64,000 nucleotides of DNA from Streptomyces griseofuscus. GTDB taxonomy: Bacteria; Actinomycetota; Actinomycetes; Streptomycetales; Streptomycetaceae. The translations under genes were made by a program, and so were the position numbers. Of the stretch, positions 27,575-36,714 are shown piece by piece (the first letter of the stretch is position 1; every line of letters starts with the position of its first letter). Under the pieces are notes generated by a model. That model was not told where the DNA came from and did not search any database. It was given only the letters and a program-made list of their open reading frames with translations. The DNA lies in NCBI RefSeq assembly GCF_014673495.1, contig NZ_CP051006.1:3286001-3350000 (forward strand), written 5' to 3'.

Positions 27575-28341
27575 GCGGCTACGAGGCCCGCTTCAGGGTG
27601 TGGCGGGGCGATGAACAGGGCGGCGGGCTGCGGGACTTCACGGTCGAGGTCAACGAGGGCGAGGTGGTCCTCGACATCGTCCACCGGCTCCAGGCGACCC
27701 AGGCACCGGATCTCGCGGTGCGCTGGAACTGCAAGGCGGGCAAGTGCGGTTCGTGCTCGGCGGAGATCAACGGCCGCCCCCGGCTGATGTGCATGACCCG
27801 GATGTCGGTCTTCGACCGCGCGGAGACCGTCACGATCACCCCGCTGCGCGCCTTCCCGGTGATCCGCGACCTGGTGACGGACGTGAGCTTCAACTACGAG
27901 AAGGCGCGCGGGATCCCGGCGTTCGTACCGCCCGCGGAGCTGGCGCCCGGCGAGTACCGGATGTTCCAGGAGGACGTGGACCGCTCGCAGGAGTTCCGCA
28001 AGTGCATCGAGTGCTTCCTGTGCCAGGACACCTGCCATGTGGTCCGCGACCACGAGGAGAACAAGCGGGCGTTCGCGGGCCCGCGCTTCCTGATGCGGGT
28101 CGCGGAACTGGACATGCACCCGCTGGACGCGGCCGAGCGGTCCGGCCTCGACCGCAAACGCACCGCGCAGGAGGAACACGGGCTCGGCTACTGCAACATC
28201 ACCAAGTGCTGCACCGAGGTCTGCCCGGAGGGCATCAGGATCACGGACAACGCCCTGATCCCGCTGAAGGAACGGGCCGTCGACCGCAAGTACGACCCGC
28301 TGGTCTGGCTGGGCTCGAAGATCAGAAGGCGCCCCTCCTGA
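27571..28341 (+). CDS. sdhB: Succinate dehydrogenase iron-sulfur subunit
   Basis: This 256-residue subunit passes electrons from the flavin to the membrane subunit. The [2Fe-2S] ligands are Cys54, Cys59, Cys62 and Cys74. The ferredoxin-like half carries Cys145, Cys148, Cys151 and Cys155 (CIECFLCQDTC) and Cys208, Cys213, Cys214 and Cys218 (CNITKCCTEVC), enough for one [4Fe-4S] and one [3Fe-4S] or second [4Fe-4S] cluster. Its ATG overlaps the sdhA stop. It ends 10 nt from the end of a converging gene, with no hairpin between. Confidence 0.96.
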   Translation: MSGYEARFRVWRGDEQGGGLRDFTVEVNEGEVVLDIVHRLQATQAPDLAVRWNCKAGKCGSCSAEINGRPRLMCMTRMSVFDRAETVTITPLRAFPVIRDLVTDVSFNYEKARGIPAFVPPAELAPGEYRMFQEDVDRSQEFRKCIECFLCQDTCHVVRDHEENKRAFAGPRFLMRVAELDMHPLDAAERSGLDRKRTAQEEHGLGYCNITKCCTEVCPEGIRITDNALIPLKERAVDRKYDPLVWLGSKIRRRPS

Positions 28342-28351
28342 CCGTCGCCCG

Positions 28352-29494
28352 TCATTCCACCCAGCCCTCGCGGTAGGCCCGCCAGTCCGCGTCCGTCGCG
28401 GCGAAGTCCACGTACAGGGCGACGCCGAAGCGGGCGCGGCGGGCGTCGGTACGGGACAGTCCGAGGCGTACGCCCCGTACCGCGGCCGGGACGGTCTCCG
28501 CGCGGGCCCGGTGCCCGATCCGGTTCTCGTGGTAGAAGGGCAGACCCATCAGGAGCTGGGTGGACCCGGGGGTCACCTCCAGGGCGAGGCTGGTCTGCTG
28601 GGCCACATAGCCGCCGTACAGGCTCGGCTGCGGCTGCATGGTGTCGTACGACATCACGGCGATCTGGTCCACCCGGTGGGCCACCTGCCCGAAGTACGCC
28701 TGCGACCACCACTTGGGGTGCCCGGTGGTCGTGCCCCAGAAGGAGTGGAAGCCCGGCAGGGGGTCGATCTGGTGGGCGGCGACGGAGAGCAGCGCGTGGT
28801 GGGCGCGGGTGAGGGTGTGCAGGTCGTCGAGGAGGGTCAGGTAGCCGCGGTCGCCGGAGTGCAGGGGCTCCAGGTCGAAGTGGGCGCCCTGGAAGCCGGC
28901 GGCGAGGATCCGCCGGGTGGAGTCGAGGATCGCGGACCGGGTCGCCGGGCGCTCCAGGTGCAGCCCCTCGGGTCCCTCGCTCGCGACCACGTCCCCCAGC
29001 CATGCCTGCACGCGGACGTCGGGCAGCTCCCGGTGCAGGGCGCCGATCAGCCAACCCGCCTTGGGGTAGTCCGCGTCGGGCAACGTCCCGTCGTCCTCCA
29101 GCGGCCCGGAGTGCACATACAGATCCCTGACCCCGGTCCCCCGCAACCGGCCCGCCAGTTCCCTGACATCCGCCTCGCCCTTCCGCCCGTCCACCCAGGC
29201 GTGCCCGAGCCAGAGCGCGTCCTGGCCACGGGTGCGGGTGCCGGGCGCGGGCTCACCGGAGTAGTTGACGCGGAGGGCGCCTTCGGCGGTGAGGAGGGCG
29301 AGAACGAGGAGGAGAAGGACCAGGGAGAGGACGGTGAGGGTACGGCGGAGGGGGCGACGGGGGTGGTGGGAGGGGGTGCCGGGCTGGGGGGCGGGGGTGG
29401 GTGTCGGGTCGGTCTCGGGGGAGGTCTCCGCTGTCGGAGCCGGTTCGGCACCCAAGGGCTCCGCCCCCTTACCCGGCCCGGTTTCCGCGTCCAT
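28352..29494 (-). CDS. Membrane-anchored GH18-like TIM-barrel protein
   Basis: The 380-residue product has a Pro/Thr-rich cytoplasmic start, one membrane helix at about 52-75 and an extracellular domain of about 300 residues. The domain looks like a degenerate glycoside hydrolase family 18 barrel: FDLEPL resembles the DxxDxDxE catalytic strand end (only one Glu clear) and VMSYDT matches the later MSYD motif. The ATG at 29494 is chosen because a GGGGGAC site lies about 7 nt upstream; a GTG at 29554 would extend it by 20 residues. It is divergent from the next gene. Substrate unknown; it may bind rather than cleave cell-wall glycan. Confidence 0.7.
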   Translation of the reverse strand: MDAETGPGKGAEPLGAEPAPTAETSPETDPTPTPAPQPGTPSHHPRRPLRRTLTVLSLVLLLLVLALLTAEGALRVNYSGEPAPGTRTRGQDALWLGHAWVDGRKGEADVRELAGRLRGTGVRDLYVHSGPLEDDGTLPDADYPKAGWLIGALHRELPDVRVQAWLGDVVASEGPEGLHLERPATRSAILDSTRRILAAGFQGAHFDLEPLHSGDRGYLTLLDDLHTLTRAHHALLSVAAHQIDPLPGFHSFWGTTTGHPKWWSQAYFGQVAHRVDQIAVMSYDTMQPQPSLYGGYVAQQTSLALEVTPGSTQLLMGLPFYHENRIGHRARAETVPAAVRGVRLGLSRTDARRARFGVALYVDFAATDADWRAYREGWVE

Positions 29495-29561
29495 TCCGTC
29501 CCCCTGTCCGCCTGGTCCCCCACCCGTATCCGCCCCGCTCGCGGTGCGGTCCACTCCCCCA

Positions 29562-29567
29562 TACGCT
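29562..29567 (+). promoter_or_regulatory. -10 element TACGCT of a probable leaderless gene
   Basis: TACGCT ends 7 nt before the GTG at 29575, the spacing expected when transcription starts at the first base of the start codon. No good -35 is seen, which is common for this class. Confidence 0.5.
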
Positions 29568-29574
29568 CCGAAAT

Positions 29575-31899
29575 GTGACGTCCTCCCTGTTCCGGGGCCG
29601 CTCCCGGCGTGCCAAGGCGCACATACGGGTGCGGGTGACGCATGCCGTGCTGGGTGCCCTGGTGGGGGCCGGGTGGCTGATGTTGCCGTTGATGACGGTG
29701 GCCACGCGCCGTCCGGTTCCCGCCACCGCCCCCGGAACGCTGGCCGACGCGGCGGCGCCGGGGCAGGGCGGCACCTCCGCGGCGGACTACGTGCTCCCGC
29801 TCATCGCCGTGGCCGCGGCGTCGGTACTGGCGGCCTACGGCTACCTGCGCCGCGTCCGCCGCACCCGCACTCGTACGACACCGGGGACGACCCTGCGGGG
29901 AGGTACGGCACCTCCCACGATCGCCGACGCCGAACGCCAGGCCCGGATCGCACTGGTGCTGGCCGACGACTGCGTACGGACGAGCCGCGAGGAACTGGGC
30001 TTCGTGCGGGAGAGATTCGGGGTGGGGAAGGCCGGGGGGTGGGCCCGGGAAGGGTGGGGAGAGAAGGCCGAGGCAGGACCGCCGACGGCAGACGGCATGC
30101 GGACCGGAGCGATACCGGCGACGGGGGCGGCGGCCGACACGGGCGCCGGGTCCGGAGCGGGGGCGGCGCACGGGGGGTTCGAGGCGGAGACGGGCGCGGC
30201 CGGAGCGGGGGCGGCCGGGGCACGGTTCAAGGCAAGGACCGACGCCGACCGGCGGACGCGGCAGGAGACCGTGGCGGAGGCGGGCACGCAGGTAGCGGCG
30301 CGAGCGCGGGCGGCCAAGGCACAGTTCGCGGCGGGGACCGACCCCGACCGACGGACTCGGCAGGAGATCGAGGCGGAGCCGAGCAAGCAGGTAACGGCGC
30401 GAGCAAGGGCGGCCCAGGCACAGTTCGAGACCGGGACCGACCCCGACCGACCGACTCCGCAGGAGACCGAGGCGGAGCCAGGCACGCAGGTAGCGGCGCG
30501 AGCAGGGGCGGCCAAGGCACAGTTCGAGACCGGGACCGACGAGACCGAGGCGGAGCCGAGCGCGGGGAGGGAGGTCAGAGCGGGGGCCGCCGAGGCACAG
30601 TTCGCGGCGGGGGCCGACGCCGGCCGGCGGACGCCGCAAGAAACCGGGGCGGAGGGGGGCGCGCGGGCGGGGGCGGTACCCGGAGCTGCGTCGGTCGGCG
30701 GCGCCCTCGGGGACCCCCCGTCGGAGACGGAAACGCAGCACCGGGCCACCGCCGAGGTCGAGGCGGAGACGGCGACCGCGGCCTTCGTCCATGCCCTGCG
30801 CGGTGCCGAAACCGAGTTGGTGGCGGCGTTCGCGATGTGGCGCAGGTACGAGCGGGGGTTGCCCGGCGAAGCGGGGGCGCGGCGGCAGGCGCTGGTCGGG
30901 GTTGTCGGGCGGTGCGCGGAGGCGGGGCGGCGGCTGGACGCGGAGGCCGCGGCACTGGACCAGGTACGGGGGCTGGAGGGACCGGGGGCCGGCATGGCAC
31001 TGGACGTGGCGGAGGGCAGGTTCCGGGCGCTGGCGGCGCGGACGGTGGCCGCCCACGCGACCCTGGCGGCGTTGCGGGAGCGCTACGCGCCCTCGGCCAC
31101 GGACCCCGTCACCGGCTCGGTCGAACAGGCCAAGGACCGGCTGCTGTTCGCCACCGCCCACCTCAACGCGACGCGCCGGTCGATCGACGCCGCCGACGGC
31201 GACGGCACGGCCCGGAACCTGCGCGCCGCCGAGGGCGCCGTGGCCCAGGCCGAGATACTGGTGACCGGCGTGGAACGGCTCGCCGCCCGGCTACGGGAGG
31301 CCGCGGCACTGGTACCGGCCGCCCTGACCGGCGCGGAGGCCGAGCTGACCGCGGCCCGGCACGGGCGGTCCCGTGCCTCCCTGGCCACCGGCGAGCTGAA
31401 CGCCCGGCTGGCCCACGCGGACAGCGTACTGGCCGCCGTACGGGAGGAGTTGACCGGCGCCCTCCCGTACGACCCGCTGGACGCCCTGCGCCGGATCACC
31501 CGGGCCGTCGACCGCCTGGACGTGGGCCGCTCGGGCGTCCTGGACACGGCGGCGCTCCTCGTCGCCCGCACCTCGCTGGAATCGGCCGACGACTTCGTCA
31601 CGGTGCACCGCGGCGCCGTCGGCCCGGAGGCCCGCGCCCTGCTGTCGGAGGCGGCCCGGACGCCGGCCGCCGGCACCCGTACCGCCTTCGAGACCGACAC
31701 CGCCGCCCGTGCCGCCCGCGGCCTCGCCGAACGCGATGTCCGCGCCCACGGCACCCCCTACCCCGACACCACCACGATCGGCCTCCCCGGCGCGGTGCTC
31801 GGCGGCATCCTTCTCGCCGAAGACCCGGACGGCGGGCCCCCGGCCACGTTCGGGGGGCCGGCGACGCGGGGGCGAAGACATGTGCGGGCGCCCGGGTAG
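29575..31899 (+). CDS. Large membrane protein with helical domain and internal repeats
   Basis: The product has about 774 residues: two N-terminal membrane helices (about 21-42 and 66-88), a basic stretch, and then a mostly helical, Ala/Arg/Glu-rich domain. Segments such as DDCVRTSREELGF and SVEQAKDRLLFATAHLNATRRSIDA match, from memory, the helical C-terminal part of Streptomyces TPM-domain proteins, but the TPM domain itself is absent. Between these conserved parts lies a low-complexity insert of about 230 residues containing 33-residue repeats. The GTG at 29575 follows TACGCT by 7 nt. Function unknown; a role at the envelope is likely from the membrane helices. Confidence 0.75.
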   Translation: MTSSLFRGRSRRAKAHIRVRVTHAVLGALVGAGWLMLPLMTVATRRPVPATAPGTLADAAAPGQGGTSAADYVLPLIAVAAASVLAAYGYLRRVRRTRTRTTPGTTLRGGTAPPTIADAERQARIALVLADDCVRTSREELGFVRERFGVGKAGGWAREGWGEKAEAGPPTADGMRTGAIPATGAAADTGAGSGAGAAHGGFEAETGAAGAGAAGARFKARTDADRRTRQETVAEAGTQVAARARAAKAQFAAGTDPDRRTRQEIEAEPSKQVTARARAAQAQFETGTDPDRPTPQETEAEPGTQVAARAGAAKAQFETGTDETEAEPSAGREVRAGAAEAQFAAGADAGRRTPQETGAEGGARAGAVPGAASVGGALGDPPSETETQHRATAEVEAETATAAFVHALRGAETELVAAFAMWRRYERGLPGEAGARRQALVGVVGRCAEAGRRLDAEAAALDQVRGLEGPGAGMALDVAEGRFRALAARTVAAHATLAALRERYAPSATDPVTGSVEQAKDRLLFATAHLNATRRSIDAADGDGTARNLRAAEGAVAQAEILVTGVERLAARLREAAALVPAALTGAEAELTAARHGRSRASLATGELNARLAHADSVLAAVREELTGALPYDPLDALRRITRAVDRLDVGRSGVLDTAALLVARTSLESADDFVTVHRGAVGPEARALLSEAARTPAAGTRTAFETDTAARAARGLAERDVRAHGTPYPDTTTIGLPGAVLGGILLAEDPDGGPPATFGGPATRGRRHVRAPG
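30214..30675 (+). repeat. Five tandem 99-bp coding repeats (33 residues each)
   Basis: Units start at 30214, 30313, 30412, 30511 and 30589. The protein unit begins A-x-A-Q/R-F, continues with GTDPDRRTRQE-like and EAEP-like blocks and ends ARARA. Units 1-3 are full 99-bp copies with strong nucleotide similarity, unit 4 has lost 21 bp in the middle, and unit 5 is the most diverged. All length changes are multiples of three, so the reading frame is preserved. Confidence 0.85.
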
Positions 31900-32004
31900 C
31901 GCAAGGTGGCTCAGCTTCTTGGCTCCGGGTGGGGGGAGGGGGCGGTGCCTCTCCGGCCGACCGAGGCGGGTGGGTGGTGGGCAGGTGAGTAGGCGAAGAG
32001 GCCG

Positions 32005-34593
32005 TCAGAACAGGCTGAGCAGGGCCTCCGCCGGGTCGGTGAGGACCGCCTCCGCCCCCGGCAGCGGCAACTCGAACCACACCGTCTTCCCCCGGGGCGT
32101 CCGCCGTGACCCCCATGCCGCGCTGAGCAACTGCACCAGCTGGAGCCCCCGCCCGCCCTCGTCCGTGTCCCGGGCCCGCCGACGCCGGGGCTGCACGAGC
32201 CCGCCGTCCCACACCTCGCACACCAGCGTCCGGTCCAGCAGCAGCCGTAGCCTGATCTCCCCCTCGCCGTACCGCAGCGCGTTCGTCACCAGCTCGCTGA
32301 CCAGCAACTCCGTCGTGTCGACCAGCGCCTCAAGCCCCCACTCCAGCAACTGCGCACGAGCGTGCTCCCGCGCCCGCCCCACGCTCCGCGGCTCCCGCGG
32401 CAGCGTCCAGTCGCCGACCGAGTCCGCCGGCAGCCCCTGCACCCGGGCCATCAGCAGCGCGATGTCGTCCTCACCGTGGTGCGTGTCGAGGGTGTTGAGC
32501 ACGTGGTCGCAGACATCCTCCAGCGGCCGCGCCGGATCGGTGAGCGCGCCCACGAACGCGTGCAGCCCCTCGTCCAGCGGATGATCCCGGGACTCCACCA
32601 GACCGTCGGTGTACAGCGCGAGCAACGCGCCCTCGGGCAGCTCGACCTCCACCTCCTCGAAGGGCTCGCCCCCCACCCCGAGCGGCATCCCGGGCGGCAC
32701 GTCCAGCATCAGCGCGGGCTCGCCCGGTTCCACCAGCACCGGCGGCAGATGGCCCGCGTTGGCGAACGTACATCGCCGGGTCACCGAGTCGTACACGGCG
32801 TACACACAGGTCGCGAGGTACACCTCCGACAGATCCGCGTCCCTGGGCTGCCGCGCCGTACGCGTCGCCTGCTGCACACCCCCCGGCGTGCCGAGCCCGC
32901 GCGCGATCTCGTCCAACGCGGAGAGCACCTCGGCCGGTTCGAGGTCGAGCAGCGCCAACGTCCGTACGGCCGTCCGCAGTTCGCCCATCGCCACCGCCGC
33001 CCGCAGCCCGCGCCCCATCACATCGCCCACCACCAACGCCGTACGGTGACCGGGCAGTTCGATGACGTCGAACCAGTCGCCGCCGACCTCGGTCGCCGCG
33101 TTGCCGGGCAGATAGCGGCAGGCGATGTCCAGCCCGGATGCCTCCGGGTCGCCGGGCGGCAGCAGCGAGCGCTGGAGGATCAACGCCCGCTCGTGCTCCC
33201 GGCGGTACAGCCGCGCGTTGTCCATGCAGACCGCGGCGCGCGCGGCCAGTTCCACCGCGAGGTCCCGGTCCCGCTCCCCGAACGGCTCGCTGCCCTTGGT
33301 CCGCGCGAACCGTACGAGCCCCACCACCGTGTCGTGCGCGACCATCGGCACCGCGAGCGTGGACTGCACCAGGCTCCCCTCCTCGGCCGGCACCGACCGC
33401 GGCCGCGCGGTGCGCAGGGCGTCCGCGCAGGGGGAGTTGAAGGGGAAGTGGTGTACGGCGCCGACCTTCACGGTCTCGGCGACCCGGCCCACGGGGGCGT
33501 CCGCGACCGCGCTGGCGATGGCGACCCGACGCAACTCCGCACTGCCGTCGGCCATCCCGGGCGGGGTCTCGTCGCCGGTCAGCAGCCCCTGGTAGAGGTC
33601 GACGGTGGCGAGGTCGCAGAAGCCGGGGACGACGACGTCGAGCAGTTCACGCGCCGTGGTCTCCAGGTCGAGCGAGTTGCCGATCCGCGCCCCCGCCTCG
33701 TTGAGCAGCGCCAGATTGCGCCGGGCCGCGGCGGCCTCGCGGGCGGCGGCGCGGCGGGAGGTGACATCGGTGGCGAGCCAGGCCACGCCGATGGGCCGGC
33801 CGCTGCCGCTGTGCACGCGGTAGAGGTTGACCGACCAGTGCCGGCGTTCCTCGGATCCCGGGACATGACCGGTGACATGCATGTCGGTGATGGGATCGCC
33901 GCTCTCCAGCACCCGCCGCAGCGTCGCCGAGACCCGCTCGGCCTCGCCGCGCGGCAGATAGTCGAACACGCCCTTGCCCCGGTGGTCGTCGGGGCTGCCG
34001 CCGAAGACATTGGCGAACCGCTGGTTGACGCGCCGTACCCGCAGGTCGAAGTCGAGCAGCAGGAAACCGAAGGGGGATTGTCCGAATATCGCCTGGGACG
34101 CGGCGAGATCGGTCTCGATCCTGCGCAGGGTGCGGACGTCCACGACGATGCAGACGGCGGCCTTCTCGCCCTCCGCGGTCCGGGTCGGCATCACATAGAC
34201 CTCGGCCAGGCCGTCGGCACCACGCCCGCCCTCCGGCGGATCCGGCATCCGGAAGGGCACGACCCCGGTCCACTCGCGCCCGTCGAGGATCTCCGCCATC
34301 TTGCGCTGGCCCTGTTCCCGCAGGTCGGGGTCGATGAACGCCTCGATGGGATCCATACCGACGGCGCGCGCGGCCGGAATGCCGAACAGCTGCTCGGCAC
34401 GCAGGCTCCACTGGTCCACCAGGCCGCCGGGACCGATGGAGAAGGAGGCCACCTTTATGTAGTCGTACATGGAGCCGGGCGGACTGCTCTGCCACAGGGC
34501 GCCACCGGTCGCCGCCGCACTCGCGGCGGTCTGGTCCCTCGCGCCGTCCGACGGGTCCTCGGACTCCGTGGCCTTCGCTGGTATCTCGCTCAC
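32005..34593 (-). CDS. PAS/GAF/SpoIIE serine phosphatase with C-terminal HATPase kinase domain
   Basis: This 862-residue cytoplasmic regulator of the partner-switching type has, in order, two PAS-like sensor domains (about 35-150 and 160-275), a GAF domain (about 290-465), a PP2C/SpoIIE phosphatase domain (about 475-690, with GGDWFDV and the later GEDDIALL metal-site segment) and an RsbW-like histidine-kinase ATPase domain (about 705-840, with ELVTNALRYG and GRGLQLV). The phosphatase would dephosphorylate anti-anti-sigma factors and the kinase domain could phosphorylate them. The GTG at 34593 follows a GGAGGGG site; a GTG at 34635 lacks one. No sigma factor gene is adjacent. Confidence 0.9.
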   Translation of the reverse strand: MSEIPAKATESEDPSDGARDQTAASAAATGGALWQSSPPGSMYDYIKVASFSIGPGGLVDQWSLRAEQLFGIPAARAVGMDPIEAFIDPDLREQGQRKMAEILDGREWTGVVPFRMPDPPEGGRGADGLAEVYVMPTRTAEGEKAAVCIVVDVRTLRRIETDLAASQAIFGQSPFGFLLLDFDLRVRRVNQRFANVFGGSPDDHRGKGVFDYLPRGEAERVSATLRRVLESGDPITDMHVTGHVPGSEERRHWSVNLYRVHSGSGRPIGVAWLATDVTSRRAAAREAAAARRNLALLNEAGARIGNSLDLETTARELLDVVVPGFCDLATVDLYQGLLTGDETPPGMADGSAELRRVAIASAVADAPVGRVAETVKVGAVHHFPFNSPCADALRTARPRSVPAEEGSLVQSTLAVPMVAHDTVVGLVRFARTKGSEPFGERDRDLAVELAARAAVCMDNARLYRREHERALILQRSLLPPGDPEASGLDIACRYLPGNAATEVGGDWFDVIELPGHRTALVVGDVMGRGLRAAVAMGELRTAVRTLALLDLEPAEVLSALDEIARGLGTPGGVQQATRTARQPRDADLSEVYLATCVYAVYDSVTRRCTFANAGHLPPVLVEPGEPALMLDVPPGMPLGVGGEPFEEVEVELPEGALLALYTDGLVESRDHPLDEGLHAFVGALTDPARPLEDVCDHVLNTLDTHHGEDDIALLMARVQGLPADSVGDWTLPREPRSVGRAREHARAQLLEWGLEALVDTTELLVSELVTNALRYGEGEIRLRLLLDRTLVCEVWDGGLVQPRRRRARDTDEGGRGLQLVQLLSAAWGSRRTPRGKTVWFELPLPGAEAVLTDPAEALLSLF

Positions 34594-34910
34594 GCGAACC
34601 GTCCCCTCCAGCTCACCGCGCCCGGCACCGGTCACCGGGGGCGGCTGCCCGCAGTATCCAGCACTACGGCGCCGCGCGACACGGTGTTCACGATCACAGC
34701 TCGGTCCAGACGTTTTTCGGACCGCTCCGCGACAACACTTCCACTCTTCTAACCAGGGAACACGGCCTCGAACCCCACACTCCGCACCCGTCCGCGAGCC
34801 GGGGTCACACGGTGGACCGTACGGCGGTCGATGTACACCCTCTCCGCCCCCTCGGGCGCCCCTGCCTCACCCCGGGCACCCCCGCGCCACCCCGATGCGC
34901 CCCCGGACCG

Positions 34911-35318
34911 TCATCCCGGTACGGCCAGCTCGAACCAGACGGTCTTTCCGCTCGCGCCGGGCCGGGTGCCCCAGCGGCGCGAGGACCCCGCGAGCAGCTG
35001 GAGTCCGCGCCCGCTCTCGTCCTCGGGTCGGGCGACCCGCTCGCGCGGCGGATCGGGGAGCGGGTCGGACACCTCCACCAACAGGGAGTCGTCGGCGCCG
35101 ACCGGCCGTACGAGCCGCACGCCGATGGGTCCGGTGGCGTAGCGCAGCGAGTTGGTGACCAGTTCGCTCACCAGCAGCGCGGCGAGGTCGGCGACACAGT
35201 CGAGGTCCCAGCCGTGCAACTGGCCGCGGACCGCGGTCCGGGCGCTGCGCACGGCGCCCGGTTCCGCGGGAAAGGTCCACTCGGCGCAGTCGCCATCGGT
35301 GTCGATCACGCCGATCAC
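34911..35318 (-). CDS. RsbW-like anti-sigma factor kinase (stand-alone HATPase domain)
   Basis: This 135-residue protein is a single ATP-binding GHKL domain of the anti-sigma factor type common in Streptomyces. The N box is recognisable as ELVTNSLRYA with its Asn, and the G1 region as ESGRGLQLL. It resembles the C-terminal domain of the phosphatase encoded at 32005-34593, including the end motif GKTVWFEL shared by both. That similarity suggests one arose from the other or that both act on the same partner. A partner sigma or antagonist gene is not seen in the window. Confidence 0.85.
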   Translation of the reverse strand: MIGVIDTDGDCAEWTFPAEPGAVRSARTAVRGQLHGWDLDCVADLAALLVSELVTNSLRYATGPIGVRLVRPVGADDSLLVEVSDPLPDPPRERVARPEDESGRGLQLLAGSSRRWGTRPGASGKTVWFELAVPG

Positions 35319-35580
35319 TTCCCAGGCCGCGAGCCGTCCGGTTTCGTGGGGTTAATGGGCCCATACCCGATAAGTGATGGCCAATACCGCCCGGATTGTC
35401 GGGGTGTGGGTCGAACGGCCTACCCGGGCCGTGACGGGGGAGCCGGACAGCGGCATCGGGCGACGACATCGGGCGACGACACCGGACGGGCCGCGCACGG
35501 GGTCAGGCGCCGTACGACTGCCGGGCGCGCGACGACCGACCGTGCGCTCGCCGACCGTACGACAGGCGACCGCGCCCGTC

Positions 35581-36018
35581 TCAGCGCGCTTCCGCCCCCA
35601 TCCGCTCCCCGACCTCCCGTACCGCCGGCACATCCTGCTCCAGCCATGGCACGTCCCACAGTTGCGCCGGGGTCAGCCAGCGCAACTCGTCATGGTCCTG
35701 GAGGGCGCGGGGCGCGGGTGAGCCGGGGCGCAGCCGGACGGTCCACACCCACAGGACGTACGGCTCCCGCAGGGGCCACTCGCCGGGTACCCGCTCCACG
35801 GTCTCGGCGTCGACGCCGAGTTCCTCGCGCAGTTCGCGCACCAGGGCGTCCTCGGGCCGCTCCCCCTGCTCGACCTTGCCGCCGGGGAGCTCCCAGCGTC
35901 CGGCCAGATCGGCGGGCGCGCTGCGGCGCGCGGCGAGCAGGCGGCCGCCGTCGAGCAGGGCGGCGCCGACCACCACGGTCCGTCCCGTCATGGGCGTCAT
36001 GGGTGTCGTGGGCGTCAT
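35581..36018 (-). CDS. NUDIX hydrolase (MutT-like)
   Basis: This protein of about 145 residues carries a complete NUDIX box (GGKVEQGE...RELREELGV) that binds the metals used to split nucleoside diphosphate-X compounds. The MutT-like start ...VVVGAALLDGGRLLAARR suggests an 8-oxo-dGTP or related housecleaning activity. ATG codons at 36018, 36000 and 35991 lie close together and none has a strong ribosome site, so the N-terminus is uncertain by up to nine residues; a much longer open frame upstream is spurious. Confidence 0.88.
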   Translation of the reverse strand: MTPTTPMTPMTGRTVVVGAALLDGGRLLAARRSAPADLAGRWELPGGKVEQGERPEDALVRELREELGVDAETVERVPGEWPLREPYVLWVWTVRLRPGSPAPRALQDHDELRWLTPAQLWDVPWLEQDVPAVREVGERMGAEAR

Positions 36019-36142
36019 GGAGCGGAGCCTACGGGAGGCTCCGGGGCGCACGGCGCCGTCGGTCGGCCGTGCGGATACCGTCCGCGCCGGTCGGCCATGC
36101 CGGCTGTCCGCCCCGGCCGCCGCCCCGTACGAACGCGGCCGG

Positions 36143-36334
36143 TCAGCCGCGGCCGCCGTCCCCGTTCTGCCCGAGACGCTCGACCACGTAGAGCCGCTTG
36201 TTCCCCGGATCCTCGAAGCTGTCGGCGATCTTCTGCGCCTCGGCCTCGGTCGCGTACCGGCCGACGCGGTACTGATTGCCGTTGTCGTCCTGCCGTATGA
36301 CGATCCAGGGCAAGGAAGCCGTGCCCTCACTCAT
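36143..36334 (-). CDS. Small SPOR-like domain protein
   Basis: This 63-residue protein consists almost entirely of a compact beta-alpha-beta unit (WIVIRQDDNG..YRVGRYATEAEAQKIADSF...RLYVVERL) that resembles a single SPOR repeat, a fold that binds septal peptidoglycan in secreted proteins. Here there is no signal peptide or membrane helix, so it is probably cytoplasmic. The ATG at 36334 has GGAGCGG upstream; a longer start at 36379 adds an atypical tail. Similar small proteins are common in Streptomyces; function unknown. Confidence 0.8.
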   Translation of the reverse strand: MSEGTASLPWIVIRQDDNGNQYRVGRYATEAEAQKIADSFEDPGNKRLYVVERLGQNGDGGRG

Positions 36335-36714
36335 GGTCCGCTCCGCCCCCATCGCGCCCTTCACCCTTTCCGGCATCACGGGACCCCCATCCCGTCCCGG
36401 GCCCTTGCCGGGCCCCGCCTAAGGAAACCGCAATACGCATATGCCCGAGCGTACGCCCAACCTTCACTCAGCGAATACGCCTTTTCACAAAGAGGTACGC
36501 ACCCCGCCAGACCGGCGGGGGCGCACAAGACCGAATGCGCCCTGGGCGAGACAACCGGACGCATTCCACAGGAACCGCCGTCCACCTGCGAAAACACCCG
36601 ACTCACGGCATCGGTCGCGCAACCCGGGGACCCCCGCCACCGGCGCATCCGCCTCCCACGCGAGCCCGCAATGTGCGCTAGGTCACTCCGCGGCCTACGG
36701 GTGGTGTACGACCC
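36335..36714. other. Gap between SPOR-like gene and GntR gene
   Basis: This 380-nt stretch is less GC-rich than its flanks and contains no gene I can support. It must contain the promoter of the SPOR-like gene. No clear hairpin after the GntR-family stop and no repeat of note were seen. Confidence 0.4.

Noticed and set aside
30214..30675. CRISPR-like array
   Set aside because: The repeats are 99 bp, coding and without unique spacers; no cas genes are present.
29265..31988. Open frame of 907 codons overlapping the helical membrane protein in another frame
   Set aside because: Its product is Arg/Gly-rich low complexity, whereas the chosen frame has membrane helices and conserved helical segments and a well-placed start.
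36376..36648. 90-codon open frame in the gap before the GntR gene
   Set aside because: Cysteine-rich, no ribosome site, no family; it lies in a stretch less GC-rich than its flanks, better explained as regulatory DNA.
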